In this document: in pieces, positions 1 through 6,130 of the stretch
Numbering within the stretch: position 1 is the stretch's first letter
How the letters are laid out: every line of letters starts with the position of its first letter
Assembly (NCBI GenBank): GCA_003650445.1
Contig: QMQE01000127.1
Span: forward strand, 1-7,495
Reading direction: 5' to 3'
DNA: 7,495 bases
From: Acidobacteriota bacterium
Lineage (GTDB): Bacteria; Acidobacteriota; Holophagae; Thermotomaculales; Thermotomaculaceae
Notes under the pieces: model-generated
Databases searched by the model: none
What the model was told of the DNA's origin: nothing
What the model saw: only the letters and a program-made list of their open reading frames with translations
Program-made: the position numbers and the translations under genes

Positions 1-30
1 AATAGCCAATTCCCGTCTTTTGCGCTCTAG

Positions 31-79
31 ACCGCAGGGAAAAGAAGAGAATTTAACACAAAGGCACAAGTGCATAAAG
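31..79 (-). repeat. Composite repeat, left inverted copy
   Basis: Bases 48-79 are the inverted counterpart of 327-358, with about 27 of 32 positions identical by my hand alignment. The sequence ACCGCAGGG at 31-39 resembles the reverse complement of the CTGCGGT end of the right copy. The two modules sit much closer together here than on the right, so this is a shortened version. The modules carry GGCAC/GTGCC-type units at about 9-bp spacing. Similar dispersed GTGCC and CTCTGCGG repeats are familiar to me from intergenic regions of many bacterial genomes; their function is unknown. Confidence 0.6.
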
Positions 80-120
80 TTCAGAATGTTAAGAGGGAAA
101 TTGAGGGTATGTAAACCTGC

Positions 121-142
121 ACTGCCGACTGACACCGGCAGT
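121..142. repeat. Short GC-rich hairpin
   Basis: ACTGCCG (121-127) and CGGCAGT (136-142) form a perfect 7-bp stem around an 8-nt loop. No T-run follows on either strand, so it does not look like an intrinsic terminator. It lies inside the region bracketed by the inverted composite repeats. Its role is unknown. Confidence 0.45.
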
Positions 143-207
143 ACGAAACTTTCCCGGAAGCGCCCCTTATGAGCAAGCTCAACGGTTCACCTCAGCTCAA
201 GTTCCTA

Positions 208-230
208 TTTCAAAAACAAAATTTTTGAAA
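208..230. repeat. Perfect 9-bp AT-rich hairpin
   Basis: TTTCAAAAA (208-216) and TTTTTGAAA (222-230) are perfect inverted repeats around a 5-nt loop. The stem is almost all A/T with one G:C pair, and no GC-rich stem with a T-tail is present, so a terminator role is unlikely. It could be a protein-binding site or part of a small mobile or repeat element bounded by the flanking inverted repeats. Confidence 0.5.
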
Positions 231-326
231 CGTGGGTTCTCCTTGACAGCGAAATAGTTGGCCATTTTTTCATCCTTTCCCAATTATCTTTTTTTATATT
301 ATGTAATTATTCTCTCTTTATCTTAC

Positions 327-426
327 CTTTGTGCCTTAGTGCCCTTGTGTTAAATTCTTCTCCCTCTCGTCTCTTCCCTTCCCTTCCGCTCCTCCCCCCT
401 CTGCGTACTCTGCGGCCTCTGCGGTG
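327..426 (+). repeat. Composite repeat, right copy with 9-bp periodicity
   Basis: The element starts with CTTTGTGCC-TTAGTGCCC-TTGTG units (327-349), runs into TTAAATTCT (to 358), crosses a pyrimidine-rich spacer, and ends with three CTCTGCG units beginning at 399, 408 and 417, exactly 9 bp apart. The first module is matched in inverted orientation at 48-79, and the last module weakly at 31-39. This looks like a dispersed intergenic repeat. Whether it is mobile, transcribed or a protein target cannot be told from one window. Confidence 0.6.
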
Positions 427-469
427 AGTCCCCTTCTATTCCCATCTTAATTCCGTGATTTCAAATGCG

Positions 470-502
470 CTCTAATATTGTTAGAGACGAACTCTCAGAG
501 TT
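470..502 (-). terminator. Two small hairpins after ABC operon (weak terminator)
   Basis: Read on the minus strand after the ATPase stop, AACTC/GAGTT (490-502, 3-nt loop) is followed by CTCTAA/TTAGAG (470-486, 5-nt loop). Only a short T-run (three) follows, after four other bases, so this is a poor intrinsic terminator. It is the only structured candidate close to the operon end. Rho-dependent ending or a terminator further left is equally possible. Confidence 0.25.
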
Positions 503-526
503 GCATTGTAAGCAGCTATAATTCGG

Positions 527-1204
527 CTACAGACTTCCGCCATTGCTAATGCAGCCTTTGTTCATAACAACAACACGGGTGGCAATGTCATTGGCTTCTT
601 CACGGTTATGGGTGACGTACAGGAGGGTAAAGTTCAGCTCTTTATGGAGACGGAGGATTTCTTTTCTGAGACGAACGTTCAGTTCAAAATCAAGGCTGGA
701 TAGAGGTTCATCCATCAGGAGCACTCCGGGTTCAAGAACAAGTGCCCGTGCCAGGGCGACACGCTGCTGCTGACCACCGGAGAGCTGTGCCGGTTTTCGG
801 TCGCCAAACCCTTTCAACCCCACAAGTTCAAGTATTTTTTTTAGTTTTTCTTTTCGATCGTCCTTTCTGATGCCCCTCGCTCTCAGCCCGAATTCAATGT
901 TTCCCCTGACGGTGAGATGGGGCCATAGTGCGAGGTCTTGAAATACCATGCCGAGATTGCGATGCTCCGGGTCAACGAGAATGCGTCCGTTTTCTGCTAC
1001 TTTCTGCCCACCGATGCTGATGCTGCCGCTGTCCGGGGCAATAAAACCGGCAATGAGTCTTAGAATTGTGGTTTTACCGCAGCCAGACGGCCCCAGTATG
1101 ACGGTGCGCTCCCCGCTGTTTATTTTCAGCGAAACCTCGTTCAATGCCTTTGCACTGTCATGGTTGTAGCCTTTTGAAACAGAATTCAACTCAATTATTT
1201 TCAT
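527..1204 (-). CDS. ABC importer ATPase, iron-type, lacking TOBE region
   Basis: This is the nucleotide-binding subunit that would power the permease encoded just upstream, on the cytoplasmic side of the inner membrane. The 225-residue protein has every ATPase motif intact: Walker A GPSGCGKT (38-45), Q-loop Gln89, signature LSGGQ (141-145), Walker B VLLMDE (161-166), D-loop SSLD (169-172) and switch His199. It closely resembles FbpC/PotA-type subunits, but those usually run to about 350 residues with a C-terminal TOBE domain. This one stops a few residues after the ATPase core, and translating past the stop shows no TOBE-like sequence. ThiQ of the thiamine importer is naturally this short, so the size need not mean damage. 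The ATG at 1202-1204 overlaps the permease stop by 4 nt (ATGA), with AAAGGA about 7 nt upstream, supporting this start and translational coupling. Confidence 0.92.
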   Translation of the reverse strand: MKIIELNSVSKGYNHDSAKALNEVSLKINSGERTVILGPSGCGKTTILRLIAGFIAPDSGSISIGGQKVAENGRILVDPEHRNLGMVFQDLALWPHLTVRGNIEFGLRARGIRKDDRKEKLKKILELVGLKGFGDRKPAQLSGGQQQRVALARALVLEPGVLLMDEPLSSLDFELNVRLRKEILRLHKELNFTLLYVTHNREEANDIATRVVVMNKGCISNGGSL

Positions 1205-2796
1205 ATTGCTTCCTTTTTAGAAACAGGGTTGGAGATCATCCACAGAATCCCGGCAGGTACGATGGTAACGGCTATCATAAGAATACAAAGCGCCGCAATG
1301 AGACCAGGAGAGCCATTGGCCATCAGGGTGAAAATCCGCACCGGTAGCGTGTCATGGCCTGCAGGGTAAACCAGCATGGTGATGCCGGTATCGCGCAGGG
1401 AAAAGATGTACCCTACAATCCAGCTGGCAAAGAGGCTCCGTTTTGCAAGTGGCGCCACAATCAGTGCCATTCTTCTGAACCAGCTGGCACCGGCAATTTG
1501 TGCGGCTTCTTCCATGGAACTCGGAATCTGCGCCAGATAGGTGGCGGAGATTCGGCTGGTCAAGGCCGTGTACCGGGCCAGATAACCCAATATGATAATC
1601 AACGGTGTGGCGTAGATAAAATTGGCCCATTGGTGATTCCACAGGCTCACCAGGCCGATGCCGATGACGGTGCCGGGAAGGGCAAAAAGAAAAATGGTCA
1701 TAAAGTCAACAGATCGCCAGAAGCACACGGCCTTCGTCTGGATCAGATAGCCGGTAAAAAAGCCAAGGAGGGTCAGAACTGTCGCCCCGGCAGCCGCGTA
1801 GAGAAGACTGCGAAGGAGGCTGTCCCCTGCCCGGTTCAGTGCCTCGCCATAACTTTCAAACCCGGCGGATTGAATCAAGAGGACAATGAGGGGCAAAACC
1901 ACCAGCAGAAAAGCCAGTAGACTCACCCACATGAGCATCAAAGTCCGATACCTCCCAAGGCGTACCGGTTGGGCTTTCGCGGCTTCATGGGCTAGGCTGA
2001 GCCCGGTGCCCCTGTCCCTGAGAAACCAGAATTCCACCGCAAGGATTGCCAGGGTAAGCACCGCGAGGGGGACTGCCGCCGCAGTAGCGGCTTTGAAGTT
2101 GTAAAAGGCGGAAAACTGGGTAAAGCTCTCCACCGGAAAAACATCGTAGCGAAGGAAGTTCGGAACGCCGAATTCCCCGAAGCTGAGGAGAAACACCAAC
2201 ATAGCGGACAGGAGAATACCGGGCAGAATCAGAGGGATGGTGATGCTCTTCAGCACTCCCCGCCAACCGGAAACCAGTCGCCCGGCTTCTTCAAGACGGG
2301 GATTGACCGATTTCAGGAAAACCATGGTCAACACCATGGGAATGGAAAGGAATGCGGAAAAGAGAACCAGTACACAACCGGGAAGGCCGAAAAGGAGGCG
2401 GGAAACTGTCTCTGTGAATCGGGGACTGGTAATGGGGGCCAGCAGGCCGCCGGTGCCAAGGAGGTCAAACCACGATACTGCTGAGATGTATGGAGGAATC
2501 AACAGCGGAATGACAAAAAGAAAAATGAAAAACCGTCGAAGGAGAAAGTCTGTTTTACCGAAGAGAATCCCCAACGGCACACCCACCGCCACAGTCAGCA
2601 CCGTTACAATGGACGACAATACCATGCTGTGTCCCATCAGCACCCACTGGTGACTGGAGGCGAGTACCCCCTCGTATGCTGAAAAACTTAAGTGGCCATC
2701 AACGGTGAGACTTTTTGCCACCATGGAAAGAACCGGCAGCAGGCCCACAATCAACAGAAGAATGACGATGAGGGTCAGGAAAACGCGTTTTTGCAC
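1201..2796 (-). CDS. Fused two-domain ABC permease, iron(III)/thiamine type
   Basis: This is the inner-membrane channel of a binding-protein-dependent importer. The 531-residue protein is two permease domains in one chain, as in FbpB/SfuB and ThiP (about 536 residues), with roughly twelve hydrophobic segments. Each half carries an EAA loop that docks the ATPase: EEAGRLVSGW from residue 169 and EEAAQIAGAS from residue 429, both followed by the usual I-x-x-P-L segment. The start is a GTG at 2794-2796, immediately after the TAG stop of the binding-protein gene, with a purine-rich GGATGG/GGGG stretch upstream; the N-terminus MQKRVFL leads straight into the first membrane segment. The gene overlaps the ATPase gene by 4 nt. 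No frameshift or missing motif is seen. The substrate cannot be read from the permease alone. Confidence 0.92.
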   Translation of the reverse strand: MQKRVFLTLIVILLLIVGLLPVLSMVAKSLTVDGHLSFSAYEGVLASSHQWVLMGHSMVLSSIVTVLTVAVGVPLGILFGKTDFLLRRFFIFLFVIPLLIPPYISAVSWFDLLGTGGLLAPITSPRFTETVSRLLFGLPGCVLVLFSAFLSIPMVLTMVFLKSVNPRLEEAGRLVSGWRGVLKSITIPLILPGILLSAMLVFLLSFGEFGVPNFLRYDVFPVESFTQFSAFYNFKAATAAAVPLAVLTLAILAVEFWFLRDRGTGLSLAHEAAKAQPVRLGRYRTLMLMWVSLLAFLLVVLPLIVLLIQSAGFESYGEALNRAGDSLLRSLLYAAAGATVLTLLGFFTGYLIQTKAVCFWRSVDFMTIFLFALPGTVIGIGLVSLWNHQWANFIYATPLIIILGYLARYTALTSRISATYLAQIPSSMEEAAQIAGASWFRRMALIVAPLAKRSLFASWIVGYIFSLRDTGITMLVYPAGHDTLPVRIFTLMANGSPGLIAALCILMIAVTIVPAGILWMISNPVSKKEAI

Positions 2797-3837
2797 CTAC
2801 AACCCCATCCATCCCTTCAAAAACGGCTGAATTTCGACCATTTTGGCAGCAACTTCGCTGTAATTCACCTGCATTACCCTGATTTCACCGATTGGCTTCA
2901 ACTCCGGCGGCAATTTAACCCCCGGGTGAAGGGGGATCTGGGCACAATCGGCAAAAGCCAGTTTCCGCTCCGTTTCCTTCGATAAGAGATAATCAATCAG
3001 CCTTTTCGCCACCTTTGGGTGCTGTGCCCCTTTAATCAGTACTGTCGCATTGGGGACAATAAAGCAGCCGATTCCATCCTTTCCCTGGTCAGGGTACACC
3101 ATGACAATTTCCTTTCCCTGGCGAATGCGGTTTACCGCGTCATCACTGTCCACAAGGCTGAAATCATACTGCCCTGCGGCAACAAAGTCAGCGCTTTCCC
3201 CGTTATTTGTGGAAATTGCCACACCATTTAGCTTCAAAGCATTCATAAACGCCTTTCCTTTTTCGTTCCCCCACATTGTGAAAAGGGCGGCGACCTCGGA
3301 TGTTGTCGTCCCGAAGAGGGGATTCGTAATCACAGATCTTCCTTTCCACCTGGGATTTGTGTATGCATTTATGGATTCAGGCTTCTCTTTCACCTTTTTG
3401 TTTACAACAAACACCCGGGCCCGGGCGGAAAAACCCGTCCAGTACCCGTCTTTATCCTTAAACATAACCGGGATATCCCCGGCATTTGGCGAAGTATAGG
3501 GAGAACTGACCCCTTTCTGCCTGAGGACCTCTGCGCGAATAGGCTCATTGGCCCAGTACACATCGGCCTGGGGGTTATTCTTCTCTGCAATCAGGCGGTT
3601 CATGGAGCCGGTACTCTTCGCTTCCTCGGTATCGTACACCGCTTTCACCCGGATACCGGTTTCCCTTTCAAAATCCTTCAAAATCGGTTCCGAAAAAACC
3701 TGGTCCTCGGAAACATACACCACGACAGTCTGTTCTTTTGCTTTTTCTTTCACCGTTGCCTTTGATGGCCGAAACAGCAAAATCCCTGCAACAACAAAAC
3801 AAACAATCAAAAGGAAAAATACTGTTTTTTTCATCAT
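2797..3837 (-). CDS. Periplasmic solute-binding protein, FbpA/AfuA-like
   Basis: This would capture the substrate in the periplasm and deliver it to the permease. The 346-residue protein starts with a basic MMKK and a hydrophobic segment (about 5-22). No lipobox is present, so it is either cleaved by signal peptidase I or stays anchored. The mature part has the features of family-1 binding proteins of the ferric-iron group: a first strand VVVYVSEDQVFSEPILKDF (38-56), the NNPQADVYWANEP region (87-99), and IDYLLSKETE (281-290). In classical FbpA the region near residue 230 holds two adjacent tyrosines that bind iron; here it reads VDSDDAVN (229-236), with no tyrosine pair. Iron(III) is therefore only one option; other metals, chelates or organic anions remain possible. 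The first ATG (3835-3837) overlaps the previous stop as ATGA, and the next codon is also ATG, so either could be used; AGGTG lies just upstream. Confidence 0.88.
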   Translation of the reverse strand: MMKKTVFFLLIVCFVVAGILLFRPSKATVKEKAKEQTVVVYVSEDQVFSEPILKDFERETGIRVKAVYDTEEAKSTGSMNRLIAEKNNPQADVYWANEPIRAEVLRQKGVSSPYTSPNAGDIPVMFKDKDGYWTGFSARARVFVVNKKVKEKPESINAYTNPRWKGRSVITNPLFGTTTSEVAALFTMWGNEKGKAFMNALKLNGVAISTNNGESADFVAAGQYDFSLVDSDDAVNRIRQGKEIVMVYPDQGKDGIGCFIVPNATVLIKGAQHPKVAKRLIDYLLSKETERKLAFADCAQIPLHPGVKLPPELKPIGEIRVMQVNYSEVAAKMVEIQPFLKGWMGL

Positions 3838-4583
3838 TTCACCTGTTTTTGCAAATTATGTCCCACAAGTCGCACAGAAAAATCGTCAAAGGATGTTACT
3901 GCATCCGCCTTTGTCCACATGCCCACGCCTCCGGAAGCGTTTACCTTGCTCCAGTTTCCCTGAAGCAGCTTTTTGCCATTCAAGTATCCCTCAAAATGAC
4001 TCCCCTTTTGAACAATTTTCATTGTATGCCACTTTCCGGCAGGGAGCTTGATTGTGGCACTTCCCAATATCCGTCGAACGCCTTGGATGACAGAATACAC
4101 GCAGAAATTGTCCTCCAGGGGATTGAAGCGGGCAACGTAGTAATTGTTCCTGTCCCGGACCCGCCACATGATGCCCCCGCCCTGGTCGCCCCTGCCCTTC
4201 AGGGCTTTGAAACGCACCGTAATTTCACCGTCCATGAAAGAAATCGAATGGGTCCAGCAGATATTGAACGTACCGCCGAAGCGGTGGTTCGGGCTGGTCA
4301 TTCCAAGAACATGGCTGCCGGAAGGCGCACTCCTGTCCGAAATTACCTGCCAGGTCTCCATCGGCCCCCGCAACCTCGTGGCATCCGCCATCCATTCTGC
4401 AGGCAGCTTTCCAACCGGAACATTTTCGAAATTTAAAAGAATATTTTCCTTTTCTTTCATTGCTTTTGTGCGTTTGGAATTGAGGCCTTTCGCCTGAATC
4501 CCGCCTGAAACCGCCGTTGTTAGAAATACGGCAATGAGCATCACCGTTCTCACCATCGTAAATTGCATTTTAATTCCGTGCAT
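3834..4583 (-). CDS. Secreted concanavalin-like (LamG/DUF1080-type) protein
   Basis: This is the first gene of the ABC operon. The 249-residue protein has a signal peptide (basic VR, hydrophobic core about 13-28, likely cleavage after Ala31), so it should be periplasmic or outer-surface. The remainder looks like one jelly-roll domain of the concanavalin A/LamG superfamily, similar to the DUF1080 (3-keto-disaccharide hydrolase-like) group: GGIMWRVRDRNNYYVARFNP (136-155), the LPAGKWHTMKI strand (180-190), FEGYLNGKKLLQG (197-209), and the ending GGVGMWTKADAVTSFDDFSV (218-237). I see no established catalytic signature, so carbohydrate or ligand binding is as likely as hydrolysis. The ATG at 4581-4583 has GGAGG 5 nt upstream; a second ATG at codon 6 has no comparable site. 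A 4-nt overlap with the binding-protein gene suggests a joint role in uptake, but that role is inferred only from position. Confidence 0.8.
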   Translation of the reverse strand: MHGIKMQFTMVRTVMLIAVFLTTAVSGGIQAKGLNSKRTKAMKEKENILLNFENVPVGKLPAEWMADATRLRGPMETWQVISDRSAPSGSHVLGMTSPNHRFGGTFNICWTHSISFMDGEITVRFKALKGRGDQGGGIMWRVRDRNNYYVARFNPLEDNFCVYSVIQGVRRILGSATIKLPAGKWHTMKIVQKGSHFEGYLNGKKLLQGNWSKVNASGGVGMWTKADAVTSFDDFSVRLVGHNLQKQVK

Positions 4584-4621
4584 TTGCTCCTCCTTCTGTT
4601 TCCGGTTTTTCCGATGCTCCT

Positions 4622-4649
4622 ATTTTAGCCCGATTCCTCCTCCAATCAA
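4622..4649 (-). promoter_or_regulatory. Promoter for the ABC operon
   Basis: On the minus strand, TTGATT (4644-4649) and TAAAAT (4622-4627) are 16 nt apart and match the sigma-70 boxes at 4/6 and 5/6 positions. Transcription would start near 4614-4616, leaving a leader of about 30 nt that contains the GGAGG site for the first gene. No other minus-strand pair in 4584-4810 looked better by eye. Confidence 0.5.
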
Positions 4650-4683
4650 AACAAAAACTGTCAGTTCCCGGCAGCCGCTCACA

Positions 4684-4696
4684 AGGTTGACAACCT
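4684..4696. promoter_or_regulatory. Palindrome over a cydAB -35 box
   Basis: AGGTTG (4684-4689) and CAACCT (4691-4696) form a perfect inverted repeat around one base. Allowing a one-base bulge, the symmetry extends outward to CACA and TGTG. It covers the TTGACA -35 box of the upstream cydAB promoter candidate and lies about 35 bp behind the -35 box of the minus-strand promoter, so a bound protein could affect either unit. The sequence does not match the Rex or FNR consensus well. The binding factor is unknown. Confidence 0.4.
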
Positions 4697-4715
4697 GTGT
4701 ATAGTTTGCTATCAA
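4687..4715 (+). promoter_or_regulatory. cydAB distal promoter candidate
   Basis: TTGACA (4687-4692) is a perfect -35 box, followed after 17 nt by TATCAA (4710-4715, 4/6). A TG at 4707-4708 precedes the -10 box by one base, giving an extended -10. The start would be near 4722, with a leader of about 90 nt before cydA. The -35 box is inside a palindrome, suggesting this promoter is the regulated one. Confidence 0.45.
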
Positions 4716-4741
4716 TAATTATTATGTTTTTAGCACAAACT

Positions 4742-4769
4742 TTTCCAAGCCGAATTTTTGCGCTATAAT
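4742..4769 (+). promoter_or_regulatory. cydAB proximal promoter candidate
   Basis: TATAAT (4764-4769) is a perfect -10 box. The best -35 match is TTTCCA (4742-4747, 4/6), 16 nt upstream. The start would be near 4776, giving a leader of about 35 nt that ends in the AAAGGAGGT ribosome-binding site at 4795-4803. Just upstream lie a 10-bp palindrome AATAATTATT (4714-4723) and the inverted pair AGTTTG/CAAACT (4703-4708, 4736-4741), which could be further regulatory sites. Confidence 0.5.
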
Positions 4770-4810
4770 GAATCCAGGTTTCACAAAAATCATGAAAGGA
4801 GGTAACAAGT

Positions 4811-6118
4811 ATGGATGTATTAACACTGTCACGGCTTCAGTTCGCTGTGGCAACTTATTTCCACTTCCTGTTTGTTCCGCTGACACTGGGACTTTCGCTA
4901 CTGGTGGCAATTATGGAAACCATGTACGTAAAAACCGGGGATGAGGAATACAAACGGATTACCAAGTTCTGGGGAAAATTGTTTCTCATTAACTTTGCCA
5001 TTGGAATTGTCACCGGTATTACGCTGGAATTCCAATTCGGCACAAACTGGTCCCGATATTCGGTTTTCATGGGGGATATTTTCGGTTCTCTCCTTGCAAT
5101 TGAGGCCACCCTTGCCTTTTTTATGGAATCCACTTTCATCGCGGTATGGGTGTTCGGATGGGAAAGGCTCAGCAAGAAGATGCACGCTGCCGCCATCTGG
5201 ATAGTATTCATCGGCTCCAACATTTCGGCGTTCTGGATTTTGACAGCAAACGCCTGGATGCAGCACCCGGTGGGATATTCATTGAATAACGGGCGCGCGG
5301 AACTGGCGAGTTTTCTTGATGTCATCACCAACCCCTACGCTTTCCTGAAATTTTTTCATCAGCTTCCCGCAGCTTACACAGTCGGCGGGTTCTTTGTTAT
5401 GGGAATCAGCGCATGGCACATTCTGCGGAAAAGCAATGTGGATTTTTTCAAAAAATCTTTCCGCCTTGCCGCAGCCTTCACCTTTATCTTCGCGGTGGTT
5501 GTAGTCATCACCGGACATTTAAGCGGTGAAGAGGTAGCAAAATACCAACCGGCAAAACTTGCCGCTATGGAATCTCTCTGGAATACAGAGAAACCCGCAG
5601 GGATGAGCCTGCTGGTAATTCCGGACCCGGCAAATGAGAGAAACAGCGTAGAACTTCTGAAAATCCCAAAACTGCTCAGTCTTATTTCACATTTCTCAAC
5701 CACTGCCGAAGTTAAAGGCCTGAAAGCCTTTCCGAAAGATGAACGGCCACCGGTTACTCCGGTATTCTTCGCGTTCCGAATTATGGTTGGAATCGGATTT
5801 CTCATGATTCTGCTTGCATTCTTCGCGTGGCGCTGGCAGGACAAGATTGAGAATTATCCAAAATTTATGAAAATCTTAATCTGGGCGATTCCCCTTCCCT
5901 ACCTCGCAATCGAACTGGGATGGACAGTGGCGGAAGTCGGCCGTCAGCCGTGGATTGTATACGGACTCATGAAAACATCACATGCTGTATCCACCGCAAT
6001 CAATACCCCTCAGGTCGCAACCAGCCTGATTGCGTTCACACTGGTCTATACCCTGCTTGGTATCGCGGATTTTTACCTGTTATTCACCTTTGCCCGCAAA
6101 GGGCCGAAAGAAAACTGA
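4811..6118 (+). CDS. cydA: Cytochrome bd quinol oxidase subunit I, short Q-loop
   Basis: CydA carries the three hemes (b558, b595, d) and the quinol site of an inner-membrane oxidase that reduces oxygen to water. The 435-residue protein has the family's conserved residues: His18 (His19 of E. coli), Glu98 and Glu106 (Glu99, Glu107), His183 and Met325 (heme b558 ligands His186, Met393), the quinol-loop motif KYQPAKLAAMESLW with Lys249 and Glu254, and Glu375 within AEVGRQPW (375 matches Glu445). It is about 90 residues shorter than E. coli CydA because the Q-loop lacks its C-terminal insertion; this is the short-loop type known from Geobacillus and many anaerobes. The start is set by AAAGGAGGT 7 nt upstream of the ATG. 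cydB follows after 12 nt. Confidence 0.97.
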   Translation: MDVLTLSRLQFAVATYFHFLFVPLTLGLSLLVAIMETMYVKTGDEEYKRITKFWGKLFLINFAIGIVTGITLEFQFGTNWSRYSVFMGDIFGSLLAIEATLAFFMESTFIAVWVFGWERLSKKMHAAAIWIVFIGSNISAFWILTANAWMQHPVGYSLNNGRAELASFLDVITNPYAFLKFFHQLPAAYTVGGFFVMGISAWHILRKSNVDFFKKSFRLAAAFTFIFAVVVVITGHLSGEEVAKYQPAKLAAMESLWNTEKPAGMSLLVIPDPANERNSVELLKIPKLLSLISHFSTTAEVKGLKAFPKDERPPVTPVFFAFRIMVGIGFLMILLAFFAWRWQDKIENYPKFMKILIWAIPLPYLAIELGWTVAEVGRQPWIVYGLMKTSHAVSTAINTPQVATSLIAFTLVYTLLGIADFYLLFTFARKGPKEN

Positions 6119-6130
6119 GGAGGAAATCAC

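Larger units (their letters stand above)
1..526. other. Gene-free left region with repeats
   Basis: No convincing gene is visible on either strand. A frame open from the left edge to a stop at 170-172 has no start site or recognisable protein character. The stretch contains two inverted copies of a composite repeat, two hairpins, a pyrimidine-rich tract (about 357-400) and AT-rich sequence (about 260-325). It lies downstream of the minus-strand ABC operon, so it probably holds that operon's transcription end and separates it from whatever lies to the left. Confidence 0.7.

Noticed and set aside
2..172. Left-edge frame open from position 2 to a stop at 170-172
   Set aside because: It crosses the dispersed repeat and a hairpin, lacks protein-like composition, and has no visible start.
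243..271. TTGACA at 243-248 as a promoter
   Set aside because: No acceptable -10 box lies at 16-18 nt, and no plus-strand gene follows.
1354..1920. A 188-codon open frame on the plus strand
   Set aside because: It runs antisense to the well-supported permease gene, has low-complexity polar composition, and no recognisable domain.
3738..4436. A 232-codon plus-strand open frame
   Set aside because: It is antisense to the binding-protein and concanavalin-like genes, begins at a TTG without a ribosome-binding site, and resembles no protein family.
4584..4621. Possible thiamine riboswitch, considered because the transporter sizes resemble ThiPQ
   Set aside because: The minus-strand leader is only about 30 nt and contains no recognisable THI-box elements.
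4702..4738. FNR-like (TAGTT-N4-ATCAA) and Rex-like (CACAA half-site) matches upstream of cydA
   Set aside because: Only one half-site is good in each case; the other half deviates too much to claim a site.
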